Shown one piece after another: positions 12,222 through 21,621 of a DNA stretch of 64,000 nucleotides; the first letter of the stretch is position 1, and every line of letters starts with the position of its first letter. A program made the translations under genes and the position numbers. The notes under the pieces were generated by a model. That model was not told where the DNA came from, did not search any database, and saw only the letters and a program-made list of their open reading frames with translations. Source of the stretch: Lotus japonicus (Eukaryota; Streptophyta; Magnoliopsida; Fabales; Fabaceae); assembly GCF_012489685.1 (NCBI RefSeq), contig NC_080043.1, positions 54,892,289 to 54,956,288 on the forward strand. The letters are read 5' to 3'.

Positions 12222-12677
12222 ATGGTCCACCCTTCGGGGGGGATTAGGTATGAGATGATCGATCAGGACGACCCCGGGTCGTGGGTGGTTGACCCCGCGA
12301 GCCACCGAGCGACGTATTCGGGGCGTATCATGGAGGATCACGTGGACAGTGGAGGACTTCTGAGGTCAGGAGTGTTGAGGCGATGCTCTATCAGCTTCAA
12401 CTTGCCACCGGGCGTTCACTGTGGACTAGGACTTGGAGGGCCACCACCACCACCATTGTCTTCAGACGAGGAGGATCCCTCAGAGGAGATTCCAGTGGGA
12501 GTGCCTTCGGCAGGGTCTAGTGCACCCACCGTTGCGATCATCGATGATCAGGGTTCGGGCCCTAAGCCCGTGAGTCCAGCATCGGAGCGCACTGCGGTTG
12601 CGAGGGGAGGACGGATAGGGTTAGTAGACTTGGTCGTTCTGGATTCTGATTCAGACGACGATCATGCTAGCACATAG
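12222..12677 (+). CDS. Small LTR-embedded ORF (about 151 aa), unknown function
   Basis: The frame is open from 12147, but I place the start at the ATG 12222, which has a good context (accATGG). The two related LTRs (near 17250 and 21485) have a TGA just upstream of the equivalent ATG. The product has a Pro-rich stretch (GGPPPPP), acidic segments and the C-terminus LVVLDSDSDDDHAST. I recognise no domain. Copy 2 keeps the same frame, the same acidic tail and the same stop around an internal deletion. It may be a conserved LTR-encoded peptide or a decayed accessory gene; expression is unproven. Confidence 0.45.
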   Translation: MVHPSGGIRYEMIDQDDPGSWVVDPASHRATYSGRIMEDHVDSGGLLRSGVLRRCSISFNLPPGVHCGLGLGGPPPPPLSSDEEDPSEEIPVGVPSAGSSAPTVAIIDDQGSGPKPVSPASERTAVARGGRIGLVDLVVLDSDSDDDHAST

Positions 12678-14000
12678 TTTTGAGTGTTGGTATGAGCTCC
12701 TCGAGTTAGGATTAGTGTAGGAGTAGAGTTTTAGCTCTGACAGTCTTGCTTCATTTGTTACTTAGGGGACAGGGTAGATCCGCCTATAGCTTTTTGTGTG
12801 GTTTCCTTACGGGAATCACAGAGAGTTGGTTGGACTTAGGAAGTCTTATTTTCAGGCCATTGGGTCAGCTGATTCTCAGTTTTGAGGGATGGTGTTGCGG
12901 GCACTTCACCCTTTTCATTTGGTTTGTATATATTGCCTACGGGCGCTACTCTTCTATTACCGTCACTGGAGGTTTACTCGTGACGAGGTTACTACTACAG
13001 CGGGGGCTGTTTATATATTGTATATTAGTTCTGATTATTGTTATTGTTGGGTTTTATTTAATTCAGTCTTGTCTTAGTTATTATCAATAAAAAAAATATT
13101 CACGTTTTTCCGCATTAAGTTTATTTTGGTTACTAAAGTGACGCCACCGAAATCGGGGTGTTACAAACATAGAGATTGCGAAAGCGTTGCTAGGGTCACT
13201 CTTTAATCAAAGTGCTTCTAATTTGCGTGAGATTGAGATAAGGTCAGAGCCTGTTAAGAGCACACTCAGAAAACACGTTAGAGTACCACAATTGTTCATA
13301 CTACTTTGTTAACTTGTAATCAACAAAACATAGAGTTGTACTACACGATCAAACTTGATCTTACACTTATGCCCTCCTCAACTGTATAGTCCATCCCTAT
13401 ACAGTCTCGGAATACCTCTTGTTCGGGTGTGAGATCGGTTCATTCATGTGCCCCTCCGCCTAGAATCCTGCCAGGAGCCGCTCCTTGTTCGTGCCTCACT
13501 GCACCGGCGATCACTCCCCGCCCTCGTCAACCCCGGGCGTCACAGGCAATGGTTGAGAATACCAGAGCTTGTTGGGGAACAGGTCAGTCAAGCTAAGTTG
13601 TGATATTGGGTTTATAAGACACCAATGAGGTGAAAGTTACTATATTGCTTCCCAACAATGGTGGATATGTCTTGCATAGTATGTCAGGTTTTGATCGTGA
13701 GCCTAAGTGTGAATGAATCTTTGAGATGAATTTCGTAGAGACGTGCTAAGGTTAGCAAGGGGGTTTTACTAAGTTGAATTGGAATATAAGGGTTGAGATT
13801 GATCTCGAAGGTTGAGAATCATGTGCGAATAAGAGATTTTATGGTTGTAGTTGTGACTATAGGAGTTGAATTTTTGAAGATTGAAAGTCTGAGGATAAAA
13901 AGTTGAGTTAAATTCCTTGGGGTATAATTAAGAGTAATCTCAATGTGAATGATATTCCCGAGCTTTCTTTAACTACGAGTTTCGAGGGCGAAACTCCCTT

Positions 14001-14015
14001 TTAGGGGGGTAGGAA
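14001..14015 (+). promoter_or_regulatory. Polypurine tract before the 3' LTR
   Basis: TTAGGGGGGTAGGAA lies directly before TGTAAGACCC. This is the expected plus-strand priming site of a gypsy element and fixes the orientation of all TGTAAGACCC...GTGTTACA LTRs in the window. Confidence 0.75.
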
Positions 14016-14326
14016 TGTAAGACCCAGGTAGATTAAGCGTTTAATTACTAGTTATCTATCGGCCTAAAGACGATAAGCGCTATTAAGCTTAAGTTGATGA
14101 TTATTTTGCATTGTGTGGTTTTATAAGAATATATGTTATTAGTATTATTATTATAATTACATTTATCTTCCTAAATAAAAAAAAATGAATGAAAGAAAGA
14201 AGAAAAAGGGGTCACGTAACTAAATCTGTTTGTGAGTAGAATACAAGATTATATAAAGAAAAAGAAATAAGAAGTAGAATGCTACAAGAAAGTTTAAGAA
14301 TGTATATATATATATATATATATATA

Positions 14327-15123
14327 GGGAGCATATCAGGTGAGAGTGGTGTGTTATTGTGAGAGATGAGAGGGTATAATAATAACCGTTTGATTGATAT
14401 AAATGGTTCAGATTTATTCCAACTTAAATGAATACACGTAAGCAATTCCCCAATCCCACACGCTCGCTGCCGCTGGCCCCCTTTTCTCATTCGCAGTAAC
14501 TTTCCGACCCCCACCATGGATGCACCTTTACTTTCCTGCTTGTGATTTCCGCCATTGCCACTCATCCATAGACGCAGTTAATCCCTCTCCGTTCATAATC
14601 ATACACGATCTGTAAAGAAAATTGGCAAATCAAGATCCTTACTTTGTTTGGGTCTCACATGACATATATATTACAATCAAATAATTTGGTCACTAAAATC
14701 CTTACTGTTATGCTAACCATCAAATGGATTAGATGCAGTTACCGAATGGATCACGAATTCATCCAATTTCAGAAACAAAATTTGAATTGCTTGTTACCCA
14801 CATGGCAGAGGATCTTTGACCTCCAAGCGAAATTTGATGAGGTTCATGGGTCCAGAGTTCAGACTGGGTATTTGAGAGGAAAAATGCCGTAGAAATTTTG
14901 GAAGCTTCTTCTGATGGGTGGCAATGGCAGATGGGAGAAAGGGGAGGAAGACAAAGATAGGTTACACGCGCAGGAAAGAAAGAGAGATGCGCGTGGGTTT
15001 GGGAAAAAGCAGCATGTGGAAATTTTAAAGTAAGATGGAATCTGAACCGTTTATATTGATCAAACGGTTATTATTATATCCTCTCATCTCTCACCATAAA
15101 CCACTCCTCTCACCTGATATGCT

Positions 15124-15126
<3 letters not shown>
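14327..15126. mobile_element. 800-bp TIR DNA transposon (non-autonomous) inside an LTR
   Basis: The terminal inverted repeats start GGGAGCATATCAGGTGAGAG at both ends and stay similar for about 90 bp (14327-14420 against 15030-15126 inverted). Both flanks are (TA)n, so the target duplication cannot be sized. The 600-bp interior is unrelated to the TIRs and could be captured sequence. Long TIRs with a non-repetitive core suggest a Mutator-like element, but the superfamily is not proven. No transposase is visible. Confidence 0.75.
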
Positions 15127-15159
<33 letters not shown>

Positions 15160-16356
15160 TTATCAACACTTGTACTTAAACTTGCTCAAAGTGATCCAAA
15201 TTCATATTTTATTATTTCATAGAGCTCATCATATTTTTTTAGAATAAAAGTTGATCTTTCTAATATTTTTTCTACAACTCTATGAGTTAAATCCTACACT
15301 ACTTAAACCATTCTATACTTAATGTATACTTCTCTAATTGATATCAGTAAGAAAGAAAAAGAAAAAAAAAATTAAAGTGGGATGTGTCTTTTGAACGTGA
15401 ATTATGCAGCATGAGGTGTAAATAAATAGCATGACAAGGATTTAAAGAAAAAATGTGTCCAATTTCAAGCTGTCATCACAAATTCACTTTCCACCTCCTC
15501 CTTAGATATGTTGGACGTGGCACTTGCTGGGTAATTTTTCACTCCAAAGCATTGAGATTTCATGCCTATATAAAGGCAGCAATGTGAAGGTTTCCAAAGA
15601 AATAACACATACAAAGCTTTGTTCTCATGTACTACTCGTTGTGTCATTAGTTTTTGGTAAAAAAAATCTTGATTATATGTCTTGAGTGTGAGGAGATTCT
15701 TGAGTTTTGTGGAGCGGAAGCTAGGATCTTGAAGCTTAGCATTTATGAAAGCCATTAATTTTCTAAGGTAAGGGCACTCCATCCAGACTTGTCTGCATGT
15801 GATTGTGCTATATGATGCTTGTTTATATGATGTTGTTTGTTTAAACTTCATGATGCAAGTATTGAAATATGTGTATTAAACTTCAAATCATGTATTATGC
15901 TTTGGCGAATTGATACTTGTAAAGTTTGAGATGCGAGCGTTGGCAAGAGATGCCTTTGCCAGTGGGCAATCAAATACTCAATAAGGAGTTATTTTTAAGA
16001 TCGGACTGTGAGGAAACATTTTCGATGTTGTGTTGACTAACCGCATTGCATTATGCATGTTTTGTTGTGGTTCGGAACCGGTTAGGTTGAACCATGATAT
16101 GAAATTCTGTCAGGGCATAACGACATATCCGAAGAAGTGGCAAAATGAAAGCGACAGTGTGTTATTAAGATTAACCCCAATTGTGGAGTCGTGCGAGGGA
16201 TTCGACGACGGTGTGTTAGTGTAGACTAACCCAAATTGTGGAGTCGTATTTTGTCTCGCCTTCCTATAAGTCGTTGCCGGCATTAAAATTAGCATATGCA
16301 TGAGCATGTAGTCTAATTGGAATCTAGGTGGATTTGTTTATGCTTTTGGGTTTATT

Positions 16357-16504
16357 ACTCTATATGCTACTTGTTAAACTGTATAACATGAGCCAGAAAT
16401 TTCAAATGAAGTATTAGGATAGATGACCTTACTCTATATGCTACTTGTTAAACTGTATAACATGAGCCAGAAATTTCAAATGAAGTATTAGGATAGATGA
16501 CCTT
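16357..16504 (+). repeat. Perfect 74-bp tandem duplication
   Basis: The 74 bases starting ACTCTATATGCTACTTG at 16357 are repeated without visible change from 16431. This is a recent duplication within the 3' LTR. Confidence 0.93.
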
Positions 16505-17006
16505 TTTACTATGATGTTATGCCAGTCTTGCTACATGTTGTAAGTGTTGTTTGGGAGTTGACCCTTGCTTATTTGACTGTGTGCTGCATGGGCGCCTAAC
16601 GCCAGAGAATGATAGATCGCGCCAAGAAAATACTATATGATTGAGGATGTGGTCAAGGGACAGGCAGATGTCAGGCGTAGAACTATGTATGTGTCTTAGT
16701 GGTATTATGGTTTTGGGTTAGTACTTGGGGGCTGAGCCGAGTTTTCTTGTAGGGTTCGAACCTAACCTAGAGACCTTCTTTTTGTGTTGGCTCAGGAGCG
16801 GTCGAACATTAGTTTTCCCTTATGTCTTTAAAATTGAAGGAATTATTTGTAACCAAGATTTTATTAATAAAATGGAATTATTCAGTCCATTTACTCCTTC
16901 AGTTGTGAAGTTATGTTTTAAAAAAGGGTTTTAATTCAAAAAAAAATTCACCCACATTTTTTTGGAAAGGTTACTAAAGTGACCCTCGAGAAATCGGAGT
17001 GTTACA

Positions 17007-17815
17007 TGTTGAAGATTTAATTGTTATTTGTGATTTGATGTTGATAAACATGCTATGTATATACCTTAGGGTAGGCAATACATAACTTATATGTATATAT
17101 ACAACATATATATATATATATACCCCCTATTTTTAACATGTTGCTTGTATTATCTATTAAATTTGGTGAGTTGACCCTCGAGCCTTGGCTTTGTGTGTAT
17201 GTTTGTCTTTGGGCGGTCGGCCTGCTGCCAGACGTTCAACAGCTGATTCGTGATGGTCCGTCGTTCGGGCAGGACCCGGTGTGAAATGACTACTACTGAG
17301 CCTTCGACGTGGACCCGGACTTCATGCAGGATCGGATGAGGGTCGATGATAGGGGTGTAGTATATGGGGTTTCGTTGTCATAGCTCTGGTCATCATGTTC
17401 TCATTTTGGGGCAGGGTAGGTCCCCGACCTTTAACTTTTTATGTGGTTCTCTTTATGGGAATCACAGAGAGTTGGTCGGACTAGGTGGTCTTGTTTAGGC
17501 CGTTTTGGGCGGACCTACTTTCGTTTGGAGGACTGTATTTCGAATACTTTACCTTTACTTTGGTTTGTACATATTTGCCCACGGACACTACTCTCAGTTA
17601 CTTTCCCGTCACTGGAGGTTACTCGTGACGTGGCTTGCTACTTACAGCGAGGGCTGTAAATATATTTGTACATTAGTTATGTTAATCTTTCAATGTGGAG
17701 TCTTTATTTTGACAAGTCTTTTTATTTAAACAATCGGAAAAAAAAATATTCACGTTTTTCCGCTTTATTTTCTTTTTGGTTACTAAAGTGACGCCACCGA
17801 AATCGGGGTGTTACA
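17007..17815 (+). repeat. Right end of an outer giant LTR
   Basis: From about 17170 this matches the 3' part of the giant solo LTRs: the GAGTTGACCCTCG landmark, the GGGGCAGGGTAG segment and the end ACCGAAATCGGGGTGTTACA at 17815. Its left part is missing because the chromovirus-like element inserted at 17006/17007; the remainder should lie left of the window. It carries a decayed version of the LTR-embedded reading frame near 17215-17350. Confidence 0.75.
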
Positions 17816-17828
17816 AAATGGATGTGAA

Positions 17829-17839
17829 GTATCTATATA

Positions 17840-17891
<52 letters not shown>

Positions 17892-18164
17892 AAGGAGACT
17901 TGAGGTTTTGCATGTATTAAATGCATTAAACCATAAAGCTCTCATACATTTATATTAAATACATTAAAAAATAATAAAAATAATAAAAACTGAAAAAAAA
18001 TTATATAATAAAAAACTATTCAACTACTTATATTAAATAACAACATTCATAAACTTAAAATTGACTTGAGCTTTGCATTTGACAAATATTAAAAATTAAA
18101 ATTAATAATAAATAATATTTATTAATAAATAATTTATATAAAATACTTTTAAATCTATTTATCT
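17829..18164 (+). mobile_element. Helitron 5' fragment (copy A) with (AT)n tract
   Basis: It begins TCTATATATC, runs through a long (AT)n tract (about 17843-17888) and reaches the subterminal motif ATGTAAAGGAGACTTGAG, which recurs at the 5' ends of copies B and C. No 3' end is seen before copy B begins, so it is probably truncated. The start is approximate. Confidence 0.5.
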
Positions 18165-20500
18165 TCTATATATCTATCTATCTATATTGTAAGACCCAAG
18201 TTTTTAAGCTTATGCTAAGTGAATAAAATTCTTATTCGCGATTAGGGTTGATGTATCGTGAAGGGAAACCTGAACAAGAGTTTACCAAATGAAATAAATT
18301 TATGAAGGAGAAAGTTCAGGAAAAGTCTGAGGATTGTATCGAAGTCGATAAAATGTTGTAACACGATTAGTATTATTCGTTTACACCTAGGACGAGAGCC
18401 TTAGGAAAAGATTAATTCCACCCTTGGAACACTGTAGGAATTAATTCCGAAAATCTTCAAAAGGAATATAGAGATTTCTCTTATTCCTTTCCTTGACAAG
18501 CGTTTCAAGGCGAAACTCTAGAATCTACGAACGTCCGATTCCAATCCTCGGAAGTTTGCCGAAACTAAAACCCTGATAGTTCAAAACCCTAAAATCAACC
18601 GATGATGAAGACTTTTTCTATTCGGAGCTTCAAATGAAGATTCTACACGCGTACACCCATTTCTCTTGATGATTTCAATCTTTCTTCATAAGGAAGTTTT
18701 CTATTCCGACATTCGATGCAAAAAGTAACTTATCGGGTAAAATAGTTTTACACCGACTTTGCATTAGTCACCTAAAATACAAGGAAACCTCTTTTGAGTT
18801 TTGGAATTATGTCGCCAAAACCTATCTTAGAATTCACGGAGAATGAAGCCGGAAAAATCGGAATCGCGAAACTTTCATTTTCCCGCGTTTTTCCATCCTC
18901 TATATATAGCCAAGAAATGAGAAAAAATGGCAAAAACTTCACCATTTTCTCTCCAAACCCGCGAGCTTCACCAAGAGGAGGAAGGGAAGAGATTTTCTTC
19001 ATTTCTTGCTTGATCGTTGATTCAACAGTTGCTGCTTTAAGGTATCGAGGTATAGTCGCTAATCCTTACCTCTGATCGTCTTTTCCGTAGCTTTTCTCTA
19101 TGTCTTTCTGTGCTCATAGTTTTGAGGTTTTTGCAAAACTATCCTGATAACTTCATTTTTCTATCTAAACATCTTCCCTACGTGCCCAAGAGCATGTTTA
19201 TCTAATAATACTGCGCCGATTCTCGAAAAACTACCGTCGAGTTTCAATTCTGCTTAAAATACCCATTTTGGGGCAAAGCTTCGTCCTTTGGGCTGAAAAC
19301 TATCGCCTTAGCTTAGTGCTAGTAGGATTAGTTGTCATAAATGTCGTTGGTGGCGTCCCCATCCAATTTGCTTTTCGAAATTTCAGTTTTGAATTTCTGA
19401 GCTAAAAATAATGACCAAAATACCCCTGCGACAGTTTTTGATCCGATAATTTTTCCGAGTTTAGAATACCCTTAGTTACGACTAATGATAACCTAGGAAC
19501 CAAGTTTGATCGAAGAAAAATCGACCCACCTAATTACTAATAGTGGCCGAGACTACCCTAGGAGGAGGAAGAAAATTCTTTTTTCAAAAACTTGTCCTTT
19601 CGCGCTAGATTATCGTACCTCGGAGTATATGCTACTTCGTGTATCCTTAGTGAGTATTGATTACTGAGTTTCTGATAGTTTTTGATGGAATTCTGTGGTT
19701 TTACTCTAAAGGTTCTTTTGAAGAATTTCCTGAAGAACAAGGAGCTGGTTGTGAAGGATCATTCGAGGACAATCCTGGAGAATCTACAGGTGAGGGCTAC
19801 TCACTGAATCCTTAGTTAATGCTTAGGGTCAACGCATTCGACATTGATTTACTGTTTATGCACTTGTTTGTGTTTGACTGGAAAAATATTTTCTGAGGCT
19901 TCGGCTGACAATGTAGATGATTCATCTACTGACTGTTTTTGAGATTGAATTACATGTTACGTGCTAAGTGGGTAATCTAGGATGTGTGATGTATGCTTTA
20001 TATGCTAAGTGCTACGTGGTTATTCTAAGATGTGTTGATATATGACATGTTTGTTGACTGTGCTGATTTAATTATGTCTTTTCACTGATATCTGTGAAAC
20101 TGAGGAGTGAGAATAACGGGCAGGTCATGCCGATTTTATTTTGAGATTTTGGAGAAAGTTTGACGGGACGAACGGAGTTCGGGCCTTGTTATTGATTTAG
20201 TGGGTCGAGACATTCTCTAGGAATTACTTGGGATTATGGGAGCTTTGAAACTCATAGGAAATACGATAAGACAAAATGGAAACTATTTTTACAAGGAAAA
20301 TTCATAAGACATTAAACAACCTCTAAACCTTTAATTAATGATAACAATCTCGGATGCAAGCTTAGGGATTGAAGTTTAGTTTTGAAAAATGAGAAGTGTC
20401 ATCGGATCCAAGTGTTGAGAAATTTGTAAGTTCTGAGTATGTTGATACTCCTTCGCTCTTTGAGCAGTTTGTTTAGCCATCCAAGGGATGTGCCGAGAAG

Positions 20501-20757
20501 CTTCACTGAGGCGTGAGACCTTGTGAATGCGTGATACTTCATTGAGGCGTGAGACCTTGTGAAAAGCATGGATCTTCACTGAGGCGTGAGACCTCGTGAA
20601 TAGCATGGAACTTCACTGAAGCGTGAGACTTCGTGCAAGTGTGTAAATTCACTGAGGCGTGAGACCTCGTGAGAGCATAAAACTTCACTGAAGCGTGAGA
20701 CTTCGTGATTGTATAAGACTTCACTGAAGCGTGAGACTTCGTGAAGCATTGATGACT
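20501..20757 (+). repeat. 36-37 bp minisatellite in giant LTR copy 2 (7 units)
   Basis: Units with the core CACTGAGGCGTGAGACCT occur at about 20502, 20538, 20575, 20612, 20648, 20684 and 20720. This array sits where copy 1 has its unrelated 26-bp array. Confidence 0.9.
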
Positions 20758-21484
20758 CGAAGAGTTATCGTGAGTGATTGCACTCATTTTACGATTAATT
20801 GTATTTTGTCGCAGAATCGACTTTTACCTTAGGGTATGCTTTTAGAGACAATAAGTTAGCTAGAACACGTGGCGACGTGTCGAGTGAGGTCGGAGACGTT
20901 GTTTGGCTAATCACTTTGCATTCATGCACTCATTTTGAGGTATTAACACGAGACGAACTTCGGACCTCGGTGGATTCCAAAATGGTCATAAGACCCGGAT
21001 TTCCGCGTAAGAGCGCTATTAGGCGACTCTTAGTAGCAGACCGAAATGGCAGGCCTTCGGGTTTTATGCTGATCTGGCTACCTTTGTGTGGTGTAAGAGG
21101 CACGCGAGCGGAAATGGTCCCACCGTTGCTGGTGCTAGGATTGACTCGTTGATGTCCATCCGTTTTCCGGAATGCATATTGGTTAACTGGGTTAACCGGC
21201 ATCTGCATTTCATGCAACATGCATACTGACTTAGCTGCTGAGTGTGATTGATAATTGTTAATCCTATTTGATGCATGCTATTTGTCATTACTGTCGTTAC
21301 ATTCATTATGGAATATACAACCCTAGGATGCTATCTCTAGCTATAAGCCTAAGTGGCTAATCTCTTATATGTATCTATTGGTGATATTACTTACATAATT
21401 CTTTGGAGTTGACCCTCGCGTCTTCTGTGTGTGCTTTGGCGGACTACGCCCTTTGTCAGATGTCCATGGCGGACTGATTCACGA

Positions 21485-21621
21485 TGGTTCACCTTTCGGG
21501 GGGAACTAGGTTTGAGATGCCGGAACCGGAGCGCATCGCGGTTGCGAGAGGAGGACGGATGGTGTACATAGACTTGGTCGTTCTGGATTCAGATTCGGAC
21601 GACGATCACGCTAGCACGTAG
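21485..21621 (+). pseudogene. Decayed copy of the LTR-embedded ORF
   Basis: In the frame equivalent to 12222-12677 the sequence encodes MVHLSGGTRFEM, then jumps by an in-frame deletion to ERIAVARGGR and ends LVVLDSDSDDDHAST followed by TAG. Start, frame, acidic tail and stop are kept. A TGA lies just upstream of the ATG, where copy 1 has TGG. Confidence 0.5.

Larger units (their letters stand above)
9003..13165 (+). mobile_element. Giant (4163 bp) solo LTR, copy 1, TSD AACAT
   Basis: It starts TGTAAGACCC and ends GGGTGTTACA, so the termini are TG...CA and nearly inverted. It is flanked on both sides by AACAT (8998-9002 and 13166-13170) and sits inside the copia LTR. I see no protease, RT, integrase, PBS or second LTR, so it is best read as a solo LTR left by LTR-LTR recombination. 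The ends match the chromovirus-like LTR that follows a polypurine tract at 14001, which sets the orientation. Inside are a 5 x 26 bp minisatellite, a three-copy repeat and a small open reading frame. A non-autonomous element is the alternative. Confidence 0.8.
4808..13369 (-). mobile_element. SIRE-type Ty1/copia element, 5' half, interrupted twice
   Basis: On the minus strand the order is 5' LTR (13369-7987, split by a 4.2-kb insertion), PBS TGGTATCAGAGC (7984-7973), gag, protease and integrase down to 4808, where the Tat-like element is inserted. RT and RNase H must lie beyond the left window edge. A long Gag-Pol with UBN2-like gag, a CCHC knuckle and a long acidic, lysine-rich linker is characteristic of the SIRE/Maximus lineage. 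A solo LTR of the same family lies in PHOT1 intron 12 (41147-42278) and defines the LTR ends. Confidence 0.87.
7987..13369 (-). repeat. 5' LTR of the SIRE-type element, split by a solo LTR
   Basis: The LTR is 7987-9002 plus 13171-13369 (about 1.2 kb); everything between is a later insertion with duplicated AACAT. On the plus strand it runs from TTAAGGTATGAAAAACGG to CTTGATCTTACA, matching the solo LTR at 41147-42278. It contains short CTTCTGATCTTCAGA-like repeats near 8750-8990. Confidence 0.85.
13370..17006 (+). mobile_element. Chromovirus-like Ty3/gypsy element, internal 3' tail and 3' LTR
   Basis: 13370-14000 is an internal-region tail ending in a coding-like remnant (TTTCGAGGGCGAAACTCC), followed by polypurine tract 14001-14015 and an LTR from 14016 (TGTAAGACCC) to 17006 (GAGTGTTACA), 2991 bp. 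The arrangement FRGRNS-like C-terminus, G-rich tract, TGTAAGACCC resembles Tekay/Del chromoviruses, but no chromodomain or RT is in the window. The copia element interrupts the internal part at 13370. The LTR itself carries a TIR element and a 74-bp tandem duplication. TGTTG at 17007 would be the right target duplication. Confidence 0.72.
14016..17006 (+). repeat. 3' LTR of the chromovirus-like element
   Basis: It runs from TGTAAGACCC to GTGTTACA with the usual TG...CA ends. Excluding an 800-bp TIR insertion and one 74-bp duplication it is about 2.1 kb, much shorter than the 4-kb LTRs with the same ends elsewhere in the window. It therefore belongs to a related but different family. Confidence 0.75.

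Noticed and set aside
9003..13165. Giant LTR copy 1 as an autonomous transposon
   Set aside because: No transposase, RT or integrase is visible; TG...CA ends and a 5-bp duplication fit an LTR.
14212..14565. 117-codon minus-strand frame
   Set aside because: It crosses the TIR boundary and the (TA)n tract, so it is not one gene; at most the core part could be captured sequence.
20501..20757. CRISPR-like regular repeats of about 36 bp
   Set aside because: Units are contiguous minisatellite copies with degenerate linkers inside a plant LTR; there are no unique spacers or cas genes.
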